From the NCBI GenBank assembly GCA_033961575.1, contig CM066732.1, forward strand, positions 56,428,001-56,492,000: a DNA stretch of 64,000 bases. The letters run 5' to 3'. This document shows, piece after piece, positions 54,101-64,000 of the stretch. Positions within the stretch are counted from its first letter, which is position 1. Every line of letters starts with the position of its first letter. The notes under the pieces are model-generated. The model was given only the letters and a program-made list of their open reading frames with translations, was not told the origin of the DNA and did no database searches. The translations under genes were made by a program, and so were the position numbers. This DNA comes from Aselliscus stoliczkanus. Lineage: Eukaryota; Chordata; Mammalia; Chiroptera; Hipposideridae.

Positions 54101-55168
54101 TTTGCACTTTTGGTGGGAATTCCAGAGGCGATGCGGCATCCTCAGCCCAACATCTGTCCTGTTTGTGGAGGTGATAGCTTTGATCCACCTGTCTCCTGTG
54201 TTCTTTGGACCTGTTCCTGTTCATCCTTTAGGTACTTGTTTACTTTCTAGCACAGCAAGGTGGTCTGGGCTTGTACTTTCCCAGCCCCAAAACCAGTCAT
54301 TTCATTAATTGTGAGGTCAAATTTCTTTTTATGTTTCAAGATCTAATTTATTTATTTATGAATTATATATTTTGTTCTATTTTCTGTTGGATTTTTGGTC
54401 TTTTTTCCTGCTCAATCATTGAGTTCTTCACATATCAGAGATATTAGCCTATTGACTGAGCTATATTGCAAATATTTTCTTCATTTGTCAGTTGACTTTG
54501 TTTGTAGTTTTCCCCATGGAAAGGCTTTGTTTTATTTCCATTTTTATATGGCCAAATTGATTAATCTTTTTTTATTTCATCTGGATTTTGAGTCATAGAA
54601 AATCTTTCCCCACACCCAGGTCAAAGAGATGTTCATTCTTGTGTGTTAGTACTCGTACGGAATCAATGTTTACATTTAGACCCCCAATCTGTTTATTCTT
54701 CTGTATGCTGTTAGGTACGGATCTAATTTTATTTTTTTCCGAATGGTTAACAAGTTGTCCTGCACTGTTTTCAAAAAAGTCTATCTACGTATTTCTGGGC
54801 TTTCTATTTTATTCCACAGGTCTGGCTATCCTAGTCCCAGTTCTGATTACTACACTACTTTAATTACAGATGCTTTACAATGTGTTTTAATGTCTAGAAG
54901 GGCTGGTCTTCTCATAGTTTTTCTTTTTTTAAAGAAATGTTTTCCTGGGTATTCTAGCATGCAATCTTTTTAAAGCACATATTTAAATAAAATTTTAATG
55001 ACAAAATCTGATACTGTCAAGAGTCAAAACGAAACTAGCAGAAATGGGTTTTCCCAGGATGTTAAATGTCTGTAAGCAGAGGCTTGGCTGGGCTTCTTCT
55101 GTTGAGGTCAACTTGTTGCTTTTGGTTTTACTCTGATTAACGTTTGTTTACACACCCTGAAAAACAAC
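51163..55168. other. DEF8 3'UTR and flank
   Basis: The 3'UTR starts at 51163. The first canonical AATAAA is far away (53948), inside L1-like sequence, so the true end is uncertain and a variant signal may be used (for example AGTAAA near 53131). From 51.2 to 53.6 kb the sequence looks unique and non-coding. From 53.64 kb onward it is L1-derived. Confidence 0.5.
53640..54975 (-). mobile_element. Old L1-derived sequence, antisense
   Basis: 'attaacattttgccccattt', 'gttgtcatgtctcttcagcc', 'gcatgacattgacagttttg' and 'gtccttcaatgtgggttttt' are 3'UTR-like L1M sequence. Further right, 'tttctgggctttctatttta', 'ttccacaggtctggctatcc' and 'gattactacactactttaat' look like antisense L1 coding sequence. 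AT-rich, many stops, strongly diverged. Boundaries are rough. Confidence 0.55.
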
Positions 55169-55872
55169 CTAAGAGAGTTGTTGTGAGTGCCGCTTTTTCT
55201 CATTGTGCAATTCCCTGTAGCAGTTTACTGCATCATTGATGGTTCTTAAGACTTTCAGTTTCCACTCATCATTGGGGCTGCTGCTGCTAAGGACCTCCAT
55301 GCCAGCCTCAAAATGGGAGAAGGCTGTCTATAGCTCACCTGTGGTTAGCTGGTGCGGGGTGGGGGTGGGGGAGGGTTGCAGCATCTTCGCTGCCCTCCTC
55401 TCCTTCTGGCTCCCATTCTAGCTGCATCAGCTCCTCATTCGGGAGCGTTTCCTCATGGGACCGTGGCAACTGGTCCACGTCAGTTTCTACAATCTCTTCA
55501 AAAGCCACATTCCTGGCAAGGGTCACAATGTTCTGTTGAAGCTGTGCAATGTTATCTGTTTGGGAAACACTGCGGAATTGAACACACTGGGGCCAAATTT
55601 TCTTCCACATTTTGTTCATTGTTGCTGGTCTGAGGGCCTCCCAAGCTATTGCAATGTTGTCCACAGCATCCAGGATTCTGTAGCTTCTCCAAAATTCCCT
55701 GATCACAGCTGTATCCTCCGCATCTGTCGCTTCTAGGATGTGCTCAAAAGTCCTTCTTAGGTAATGAGCTTTGAAGGTAGAGACTATACCTTGGTACATG
55801 GGCTGGATCGACTCAGCTATACTGTCATGAAGGTATTCCACTCTTACATTATCAGACAGATCACCCAAATTT

Positions 55873-56030
55873 ATTTATTTATTATTTATTTTTTAGCTGA
55901 GCCATCCTGCTACGTGTTGGCAGCTCAGCAGCAGCTCAGCTTGGGCCGGGCATCAAACTGCTGTTGCTCAGAGCTCAGCTCCCACTCTTCAGCGAGCTCT
56001 TAACCAACTGAACCACTCGGCCGGCCCTCA
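55873..56030 (-). mobile_element. SINE inserted in the Tigger-derived gene (core region)
   Basis: A T/A-rich tail is followed by 'gccatcctgctacgtgttgg', '...ttgctcagagctcagctccc' and 'ccaactgaaccactcggccg'. The coding sequence gatcacccaaattt (55859-55872) is repeated as gattacccaaattt (56031-56044), one mismatch. This shows the insertion split an earlier open frame. Confidence 0.9.
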
Positions 56031-56884
56031 GATTACCCAAATTTAATGGGTGGCATGGTACATTGTCTAAGATAAGCAATGCTTTGTTCGTTAGATGATT
56101 TTGGGGGCCAGTATTTTTCAACGTTAGGGCAGAAAAAGTATGTGAACCACTCATGAAAAATGCTCCTTGTTGCCCAGGAGTTTTGTTTGAGCGCCAAATC
56201 ACAGGTAAATTGGGCTTGGAGTACCCCCTCAGGGCCTTGGGGTTTTCTGAGTGGTACACCAACAATGGCTTCAGCTTGAAGTCCCCAGCTGCGTTGCCAC
56301 AAAGAAGCAGCATCAAGTGATCTTTGGATGATTTAAACCCTGGCTCTACTTTTTCTTCCACAGATATAAATGTTCCTTCAGTCATTCTCTTCCAATAGAG
56401 CCCTGTCTCACCTACATTAAAAACTTATTGGGAGGTGTACTTACCTTCTTCAATGATGCTTTTTAGCACTTCTGGATAAGCAATGTTGCCAGGAGATGTG
56501 CTGTTCATCTTGAAGTGGGCCAGACAATGGCGCTCCTTGAGTCTCACAAACCACCCTTTACTTGCACTAAACTTTTCTTTTTGAAAGCTTTCATCTTGTT
56601 CATGCTGTACGTCATCAAACAAACTCTTAGCCTTCTCCTGAATAAAGGTGACACTCAGGGGCATGTTTTGCTGGCTCTGGTCTTCAAGCCACACATGCAA
56701 CAGCCACTCCATGGTCTCCATGACTGCACTTCCATGGCAAGTCACCCGAGAGGCTCTCAAGGGAGTAGCTATTTGTGAACTCGCTTTGATTTTTTTCTTT
56801 ATTATCTCAATTGTCGCCACTGTGGAGACAGCGAGGCCTAAGGCCTTTGCGATTTGGCTGAGTTTTTCACCCTCTTCAAATCTT

Positions 56885-57307
56885 TTTTTTTTTTTAAAGA
56901 TTTTATTGGGGAATTGAGGGGAGAGGAACAGCATTGGGGAACAGGGGAAGGGGAACAGACAAGTTGCTGTCCTTTTGTTCTTCAGTCTAGTTGTGGAGGA
57001 CATTGCTTCACTGGCCCGTGTTGGTATCATTGTTGTGCTCTTCTCGGGTGAGGCAGATTGGTCACCGGCCTCTGGACAGCCGCTCACGCTGGCTGCCGGC
57101 CACTCACTGTAGCCTATGGCAGTCCACTGCAGCAGGGGCTGCAGCTATGCCGTCCCCGGGATTCACAGCAGCCCAGCTCCTGGTGGAGCTGTTGTTCACC
57201 ATGTTAGCTGTAGAGGGCAGTGTCACTGGCCCTCGTATGTGGGATCTGAACCAGGGCCGCTGGCGTCCCAAGCCAGCTCTTAACCACCGCGCCACTCGGC
57301 CGGGCCT
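56885..57307 (-). mobile_element. Long SINE inserted in the Tigger-derived gene (HTH region)
   Basis: This is the reverse complement of the 435-bp class (ttattggggaattgagggga at left, ccactcggccgggcc at right). A short duplication of aatctt flanks it (56879 and 57310). It separates the codons for LEVLRR from those for FEEGEK, inside the first helix-turn-helix. Confidence 0.9.
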
Positions 57308-58089
57308 CCAATCTTCTTAACACTTCTAATTTTATGTCCAGAGTAATTGTTTTCCGTTTTCTTTTGGCACTCAGGATAACTGTTGCATTTAAGCAGCTTT
57401 TCCCAGGCATCTTTGCCTCCATAGTGTAATAAAATCACAGCAGTTTCAGACGCAAGAAGACGTGTGGTCACTCTATGCTCCCTTGCAGAACCTGGGAAAG
57501 AGAAATTGGGGCAGAGAGGAGGTGCCAGCTGACGTCCCTGGAGAAGTGGAAGGGTCACCACAGACTTGCCCATCCCCATCGCCCAGAAACAGGCTGGTCC
57601 ATTCTCGACTCTCAGGCGAACAGCATAGACCGCTCGTGTCCGTCAGAGTGTCCAATTTCCTGGACAGCACAGCTGCAGGCACATCCAAACTGGCGCGGGT
57701 GTTTGTGATACAGAGAACAAAAAATCGTGAAGGGGAATAATGCTGTATAGCATACACCGAATCAGTTCCTTTGTCACAACAGATATGGGAATAACAGTGC
57801 AGCCGGTGCGCTGAATAACTAAGGGGACGCAGCAGCGGCAAACGGGGTGAGAGAAGGGGCAGAGCACAGGCCTGCGTTCGCTTTTGTGAGCCGCTGTGGA
57901 TAAAAGTCCCTGGAAATTCGTGTCCTTGTAGATGCCCGATTAAAATCAGCCTAAAGGAGCTGGGTATGCTCTTTGCACGTAACCCGAGTCGTTCGCTGGG
58001 GCTTGCTCTCAGCTGTCCGCGTACGGCAAGGCAGCACTGGTTCAAATCCTTAAAGAGTCAGGCAGCAGAGTAAACACCTAAAGAGACGT

Positions 58090-58640
58090 CCCCCAGCCGG
58101 CGCCGTGGCCTGACCCGCGTGTGTAGGGCTCCCCGAAGCCCGGGCGGCGGCGGGGGTGGCGCCACGGGCCCGTTTCCGCGGCACTGCGCTCTGTGGTGGG
58201 CGGTGATGCTGCGGCGGCCGGCAGCCGGCGGGGGCGATGCGGCGGCGGCCCGGGGCCGGGCAGGGCGGTCGGGCAGGCCTGAAGGCCCGCAGAGCCGCCG
58301 GCCAGGTGAGCGGGAGGAGCGGCCCGCCGCTTCCGGGAGGCGGGGCGGGCGCTGCGTCGACGCCGCGTGACGTCACCCGGTGCGCCGGCCGCGCGGGGAG
58401 CGGCGGCCAGGGCCGCGGAACGCGAGAGTGGTCGGCGGGTCTCGGGGCTTCAGCGCCGTCCTCGCGGCTGCTCCTGGCCCAGGCCTGTCACCCTCCGCGC
58501 TGCCAGCCCCGGCTCCTCTCCCTGCAGGGCATCCCGCGCTGCCTCTGCCCCGCCCCGGAGGCCCGCCCACGGCGAGCCCGGCTGCGGGCCCCTCTCCTCC
58601 GGGCTCGGCCGCCGTGTTACCTCTGCGCCGTCTGCCGAAT
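58090..58640. promoter_or_regulatory. CpG island, probable bidirectional promoter
   Basis: This is a dense CpG block right of the Tigger-derived gene. On +, an ATG at 58206 opens MLRRPAAGGGDAAAARGRAG and runs to a good donor (ccggccag/gtgagc, 58305/58306), so it could be a first coding exon. On - it can serve the CENPBD1-like gene. In human this is where the CENPBD1/AFG3L1 promoter pair lies. A CRE-like tgacgtca is at 58368-58375. Confidence 0.6.
58206..58305 (+). pseudogene. Possible orphan first exon of AFG3L1
   Basis: ATG 58206 to the donor at 58305 reads a basic, Ala/Arg-rich start such as MLRRPAAGGGDAAAARGRAG, as a mitochondrial presequence might. AFG3L1 encodes a subunit of the mitochondrial m-AAA protease and is expected here by synteny. 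No downstream AFG3-like exon (AAA Walker motifs, HEXGH) was seen between here and DBNDD1, so either the gene is lost or this exon is unrelated. GC-rich DNA gives such frames by chance. Confidence 0.3.
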
Positions 58641-61110
58641 GTGACTGTAAATTGTTACGTTTTGAATTCAACCATCGTTCGTTGAGCCTTCCTCTGCCAT
58701 TCTAATAACAGCTAAAACAGCTAAGCTTTGCACGGATTCTCATGTGAGTTTGAAGCCCGTGCTGCAGGGAGGCGCCGTATAACCCTGTTTTATGGAAGAG
58801 GGAACCAGACTAGCTGGTCAGCGGCTGCCCGCACCTTGCAGTTCACGCCCGCTCCAGCACCTTCACTTTTAAATACTTCTGTGTTGTATGCCTTCCCCTG
58901 AGTAAGATACTATGAGAAGTGATTCTATATTTTAAGGTTACTTTGTTGTGTGTATTGATACATCCCAGGGGGCAGTGATCACATTGATTTTTTTTCCCTA
59001 ATACACTAAATGTGGAGTTTTAAATATTTTGATCCAGCCTCCGATGAGGTGGGCAGTGGGTGCATCTGGTGGGGACGGTGCCTCAGGGAGATGAGTAAGT
59101 GCTGGCCACCTTATTGCCCCAAGGAGAGCAGGCTTTTGGCTCAGTTGAGAAATTCTCAAGGCTTGGTGAACTTGCAGAATTAAGAAAAGGAAAATATGTC
59201 AGTTGTCGAGAGAAAGTGTTAGGTTTTTAAAGTAGGGTTTTGGTTAGTGGAAGGCCTGTCAGTCAGGGAGGAAACGGCCCCTCACGTAGGCGTGCAGTTG
59301 AGGGGAGGATGGTGGAGCCGTGAGGCCCCCCCCAACACCTTTGGTCAGGTAACACTGCTGTTCACAGGGTGGGCGCCTGAACACCAGGGGGCGCCTAGCC
59401 CTAATGTCCTCCAGGAGGCTACATTACAACCTGTGGCCCCTTTGGTTAGAATCACCAAGAGGAAGGGGCTGATCCCCGTGGACTGCTGTCACCACCACTT
59501 TATGAACGCTCCTCCTGCTGTCGGGCACCTGCCAGTTCTGGGTCGTGAGCTGCAGGTCTCTGGTGTCTTGTCTGGTTGGTCCTGCAGCGCCATCAGTGCC
59601 CCAGGAGTCTGGAACTTCGTGGGAATGTCCCTGAGCATGCATTCTCCAGCTCATAGATTGCCTCCTGCAGTCATCACAACCAGGACAGCAACAGGGTCAG
59701 CTGCTGCCTCCAGGTGGGTGGGCGGGTGCCTGGGTCACCCTATGTTCCACCTGACTGCTGCTGGGGTGTTCACTCACTGCCCCACATGCCCACTTCTCTC
59801 AGCTGGCCAAGACCAGACAGGGACTTGGTCTAAAATTTTCCAGACTGTTTGTTATGTTTGCCTCAAAAATAGAATTTCCAACTTGGACTTCTGTTGTAAA
59901 ACGTGCATTGTGTTTTTCAAGTCTCTAGGACTCAACCTGTAATGCTGCCTTCACCAAACTCAGTTTCCACTAGCTGGGCTGTTGGGGTCCTGCCAGGGTC
60001 CTGTCTCAGGGCTCCCTCTGTTGGAGGTGTGGGTGTCCTCAACCCCACCCCTGGTGTCCAGAGCCTGGGGGTCTGCTGCTTCTGAAGTTGAACACAGCCC
60101 CTCCCCAGGGTTCAGGACACAACCCTGGCCCTGCCTGGCCATTCCCACCACCTCTAGTGACACCCCCAGCCTGCAGCACCCTCATAGTCACATCTCCTTT
60201 CCTCATCTCCTTCATCCCCTCACCCTGTATGGGCCAGTGCGCCACCTGGGCACACTCCACCAGCTGTCTGTTCCTGGGCCCATGGGCAGAGGACACCTGG
60301 CAGAGAATCTTCCATGAGGGAAGCTCAGGGTTCCAGAAAGCACCTGGCACGGTGGTCCTGAGCCCTTCTCTGTGCCCTTCTTTCACAGGTGATTGAAATG
60401 GTTGTGGTTTCGGCCTGGAGGTCCTGGGAACCAGCCCTGGGCCCAGAAGAGACCCACCAGGGAGCGCCTGGTGCCTCATGCAGCCTGGTCTTGTGCGGGG
60501 GCAGGGTGTTTACTTAATTAGTAGAGATCCAGGACACATCTCCCTGTGAAGTGACCCAAATAAGTTGTTCAGAGTGCAGCACAGCAGAGCCCCCAGTGGC
60601 TTCAGTTGGACAAAAGAACAGGGAGCTCACTCCTGGAGCAGCCAGCCCACCCCCTGGCATGCACCTTTGAGCTAGGGTGAAAGCTACAAAGGAAGAGACG
60701 GTGTCGGGCCTCACTTAGGACAGGTGACATTTTAATCCCACTGTTTGTAATGGAGCTCTGCGGAAGCTGAAGCAGGAAGGATGGAAACTGGGAAGAGGAC
60801 CCAGGTGGGTGGGGTGGGTGGGGCTGCCCTTACAGGATCAGTTTTAAGTGACATTGTGAACTCCCTGGCGAACACCCCTGTGTCGCTCATTACGTGTGGA
60901 GGGAGCCGGCAGTGACCCCAGGCCCCTGGAGTGGACAGAAAACTCCTACCTTTGTGAGGCCCGTGTTCCCTGCGGGGACCAGCCTTCAGCCTGCACATGG
61001 ACCCAGCACATGCCCAGGGCGTCTCTGGAGGAGTCAGTTTCCTTCCCCAGAAACATTTTTGGGGAACAGGTCAGGGCAGGTTAGCAGGTTGCTTTTTGTC
61101 AAAAGCAAGC
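58641..61110. other. Region between CpG island and DBNDD1 3' end
   Basis: It shows no recognisable exon and no clear SINE. Open frames here (for example 59247-59942, +) have no family features. It looks like unique non-coding sequence. Confidence 0.5.
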
Positions 61111-61117
61111 TCACACA

Positions 61118-61123
61118 TTTATT
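61118..61123 (-). terminator. Candidate DBNDD1 poly(A) signal
   Basis: AATAAA on the minus strand, about 775 nt past the DBNDD1 stop codon. It is the nearest canonical hexamer I found. Confidence 0.5.
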
Positions 61124-61898
61124 TTAAAACTGATCTTGGACTCGCAGTTGGCCTACAGCCCATTCTGTCCATGAAAAGCAGTGTTGGGCAGGTGAGCCTG
61201 GTACCCCTGAACTCAGGCCAGGGCTTGCCCCGGTTCCCTGACATCCCCAGCCTCCCTCGGGCTGTTCCACCCTAGGCCAGGATGCTGGCTGGGGACACAG
61301 ATCTACGCATGTGTGTAACAGGCTGTGGGGATGTGTCATGGGTAAGGGGTGGGGAGAAGGCAAACCCCGCCTGCCGCTGCCTCCCCCTCAAGCAGCCTGA
61401 GGACCTTATGCCATATTTGGTGTTCTGAGCTAAGGAGGCTGGGCCCGGCTGTCTTGCAGGTCTTAGGGCCTCAGGCGGGGACCCTAGTGCAGGCAGTGCT
61501 CCCTGGATGGCTGGAAGGGGACAGGGTTGAAATCAAGGTGGCAATTTTCAGGACTGAGTCCCCCAACCATGTACTTGGCTGGAAAACAGAGTATCCTCTG
61601 GGCTGGAACTCGACAGGGCACTCACAGGAGACCCCCGAGACCCCCAGGGGCTTGCAGAGCAGGGGTCCACCTGCTCAGGTTCCCCCTCACCTGGCACCCA
61701 TTTGGGAATCTTGTGACAGACACGAGTACCCAGTTCAGCAGACAAGTTTCCAGAAGGCCCAGGCCACTCCCGCCTCATCCCCGGGCACTGTCAGCCCTGA
61801 TTGAGGGACGGGGAAGGGCTGGACATAAGGCCACTGGGCTGTGCTTGTGTTGGGGGCGGGGGCACACTCTCAGGTCGCCCTCGCCTGGCCCGGCCGGC

Positions 61899-63391
61899 CT
61901 AGTCCTCCTCGGGCCTCTCCACAGTAAGAACTGTGTCCACAGCTGCTGGCTGCCGCTCAGGGTCGCCGAGGGGCTGCTTCTCGCGGTTCTGCTCGGCCCT
62001 TGTGCGTGTCCAGGAGGGGGATCGCAGACAGCCGGCCCGGGGCAGTGGGTGTAGGCCTGGGGAACACGGGTGGGGTCAGCATGGTCTGGGGTCCTGGGTC
62101 TCTCCTGCAGCTACTGGGCTGGGCCAGTGTGTGTCTCCAACACAGGATATGGACACACCCTGGGGTCCCCTGTGCACTCAGAAAATGTGAGTGCCAGGCC
62201 ACCAGCAGTGTGGACGTGTGGGTCTGGGTGCAGCCGAGCAGCTGACCACCCCCTTCCTCCCCAGGGTGCAGGCCCCACAGGGCTGGGGTCTGAGCCCCCC
62301 AACCCTGTCTGAATGGGGTGTGAGTGGGAGAGGAAGGCCTGGGCCCACACACCCACTGGCTGCAGTTCTGAGGTCTTGAGGGTCTTGGGCCAAGGGCGAT
62401 GCTTCCTTGGGAACCAAAAGGCAGAGTCAGCCTGAGCTGAGGGGCGGCCAGAGCAGGTGAATGGCATCCCCTCTGTGCTTGGCTCAACTGGCGATTAAAT
62501 TCACATTTCGTAAATTCTAACTTCAGTAAGTCTGTGGTTTTAGCCTTTTGTTGGCGTTAGAAAAGCAAAATTGAAAGTTAGCTGTAACAGGAAAATTACT
62601 TGTAAAGCTGGGCGCACAGGTGTGTGGAATGCAGAAGTGCTGAATAAAACAGTGTAGTGCTGACAAATACTCATTTAAACAGAACTGAGATAAAATTATT
62701 TTCAAAAATAGGGGTTTGCAGGGAGCAAGCATGTTTGGTGGTCTCAGGCCCCAGGACTTGCCCCCCCAGCGCCCAGCACCCCTCTCCCAGCCACACCTGC
62801 TGGTGACTCACTGGTCAGCTGCTCATCGTCCGAGTCGGCAAAGACCTCTGCCAGTTCCTGGTCGGACATGTCGGTCAGCTCGGTGAGGTCCAGGAGGTCA
62901 AAGTGCACCTCCAGGGAGGAGACGCTGCTCAGGGGCTCTGGGGGCAGGGGGCTTGTCATCGGCATGGTCCCCCCAAGCATCCCCCAGGCCCAGGGAAGAA
63001 CCAGAGCTCTGGGTAAAGCCCAGGCAGGCCCCCAACTTTGCTCCCCACAGTCAAGACTGAACACCCTCTGGGGTCCCCCATTTTACAGATGGTACAACTG
63101 AGGCCAGAGAGCCAAAGCTTTAGGAAGAGCTCAGTGCCCACGATGCCTGGGGGCATGTTTGGACAAGATGAGGACCCTGCTCCCTATCTCCCGGGGGGCT
63201 TGCAGGTCCCCATGGAGTGTGCCAGGCAGGTCAGCCATACTTACGCCTTCGTTCTGAGACCTGCAGGAGCCCTGGTGCCGGTGTTGGGGTGCCCACATCC
63301 TCCTCTGCCACAGGCGAGTGGCAGCTGTCCCCTGTCTCATGGCCCTGGGTGCCCAGGGCAGCCTGTGGCACCACAGCCTCCTTAGCTATTT
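61899..63391 (-). CDS. DBNDD1: Dysbindin domain-containing protein 1, last three coding exons
   Basis: Minus-strand exons 63391-63245, 62937-62797 and 62056-61899 (TAG at 61899-61901), all GT-AG and in frame. The first reads [15 protein letters not shown] ... LLQVSERR. The second reads [20 protein letters not shown] then [18 protein letters not shown], the dysbindin-like core. The third reads [15 protein letters not shown] ... [11 protein letters not shown] and ends LTVERPEED. They match human DBNDD1 residue for residue over long stretches, so the gene is intact here. The first exon is beyond the right edge. Family knowledge: a small, acidic, mostly disordered protein related to the C-terminal half of dysbindin; its function is poorly known. 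The neighbour further right in human is GAS8. Confidence 0.95.
63055..63135 (+). repeat. MIR-like fragment
   Basis: 'ccattttacagatggtacaa', 'ctgaggccagagagccaaag'. Only the core is recognisable. Lies in a DBNDD1 intron. Confidence 0.5.
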
Positions 63392-64000
63392 CTGCAAAAG
63401 AAAGAATGTTTCCTGGGAGGAGACACGGGGGCTCCCTGCCCAGCAGGACACAGGTGGCGAGGACTGGAGAAGTTGGTTCATGGGCCCTCTGAGGTGCTGG
63501 GCAGTGACCGGGGTACTTGAGGTGGCCTCAGGCTAGGATCCCAGACTAGGGGCAGGGGGCGCTTCTCTGCGGAGGCTGGTCCTGCCTGAGGGTGGGCTTA
63601 CTGTGGATGAGGAGGGGATGGATGGCCTCCAGACGCTGGCCCTGAACACTTGAGCTTGAATGAACTCAGGCCATGCAGGTGTTATGGGGACTTCCTCATT
63701 GGTCCCATCAGCTCCGAGCCCCCAGTGACCTGACACTGTCACCTGTCCCCCCTTTGGTCCAACCAGGTGCCCAGTGGTCACACCTGCATTTCCTTGCCCT
63801 TTAGTTCCCTTGATCCCAAATGGGCCCCACTTGCCTGTCTGTCCTCTGTGGACTGCCTGCTTTCAAAGAACCTTCAGACCGCTGTTCTGTGAGTTACAGA
63901 ATGGGGGAGCAGCAGATCCCCTGCCACCAACTGCACCTCACAGTTAGGACAATGTTCTTCCACCAGGTGTTTTCTCTGCAGTTTTTTTCCTTGAGAAATG

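Larger units (their letters stand above)
55169..57491 (-). pseudogene. CENPBD1: Tigger-derived CENP-B-type gene (CENPBD1 position), broken
   Basis: On the minus strand the start lies at 57422 or 57410 (MEAKMPGKS), after a good acceptor (tttctctttcccag) at 57492. Pieces in order: [18 protein letters not shown] (57306-57422); [15 protein letters not shown] and the CENP-B helix-turn-helix to about 56428; DDE core at 55975-56424; core end and acidic tail at 55335-55868; last part to TAG 55169. Family knowledge: Tigger/pogo transposases have an HTH pair and three catalytic Asp. Here the first is Gly (FNVGETGL), the second is kept (LLILDNVPCHP) and the third is Tyr (PMYQG). There is an in-frame TAA at 56425, a frame change near 55330, and SINEs at 55873-56030 and 56885-57307 cut the frame. 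The position between DEF8 and DBNDD1, on this strand, fits CENPBD1, which in human encodes mainly the DNA-binding part. It cannot make a full protein; a short middle piece of about 150 codons is still open. Confidence 0.8.

Noticed and set aside
57280..57579. Separate 99-codon minus-strand protein upstream of the Tigger-derived gene
   Set aside because: It crosses a good splice acceptor at 57492 and is out of frame with the HTH codons. It is best explained as the 5'UTR and a shifted reading of the same gene.
59247..59942. 231-codon plus-strand frame as a possible AFG3L1 or new gene
   Set aside because: There are no Walker, HEXGH or membrane motifs of AFG3-like proteases and no splice signals fitting a gene. 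It contains no family I recognise.

Overview
This is mammalian nuclear DNA. Introns have GT-AG borders, there are CpG islands at promoters, and old L1, MIR, MaLR and Tigger remnants are scattered through it. Many younger tRNA-derived SINEs are present. The composite SINEs (for example 15454-15938) carry tRNA-like units joined by an 'aactaaagattgaa...caccttgagctgagctgc' type linker and end in 'attccccaataaaa'. From memory this resembles VES-type SINEs of Yinpterochiroptera bats (rhinolophoid lineages), so a bat is the best guess, but no species is claimed.

The gene order matches the block I know from human chromosome 16q24.3. TCF25 (+) enters from the left with its 5' exon(s) outside the window and 17 coding exons at 157-14345. 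Intronless MC1R (+) lies at 18945-19904. TUBB3 (+) has four coding exons at 22659-31744 and a complete 450-residue product. DEF8 (+) has a CpG-island leader exon near 37.8 kb and eleven coding exons at 41501-51162, giving 449 residues. A Tigger-derived CENP-B-type gene (-) at 55169-57491 is broken and lies at the position of CENPBD1. A CpG island at 58.1-58.6 kb follows, then the last three coding exons of DBNDD1 (-) at 61899-63391. All exon junctions were checked by frame: the TCF25 exons sum to 1821 nt, TUBB3 to 1353 nt and DEF8 to 1350 nt, with no frame break.

The genes are functionally unrelated neighbours: ribosome quality control (TCF25), pigment signalling (MC1R), neuronal tubulin (TUBB3), lysosome positioning (DEF8) and a dysbindin-domain protein (DBNDD1). 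I see no new multi-gene system.

The points worth a second look are local. The Tigger-derived gene has lost two catalytic aspartates and carries a stop, a frameshift and two SINE insertions. The DEF8 leader holds three 28-bp repeats, each with an AUG directly followed by UAG. One DEF8 intron is almost entirely a G-rich minisatellite. MC1R runs past its usual stop. The space where AFG3L1 would be expected is too short to hold it. SINEs have repeatedly landed on the same target sites.
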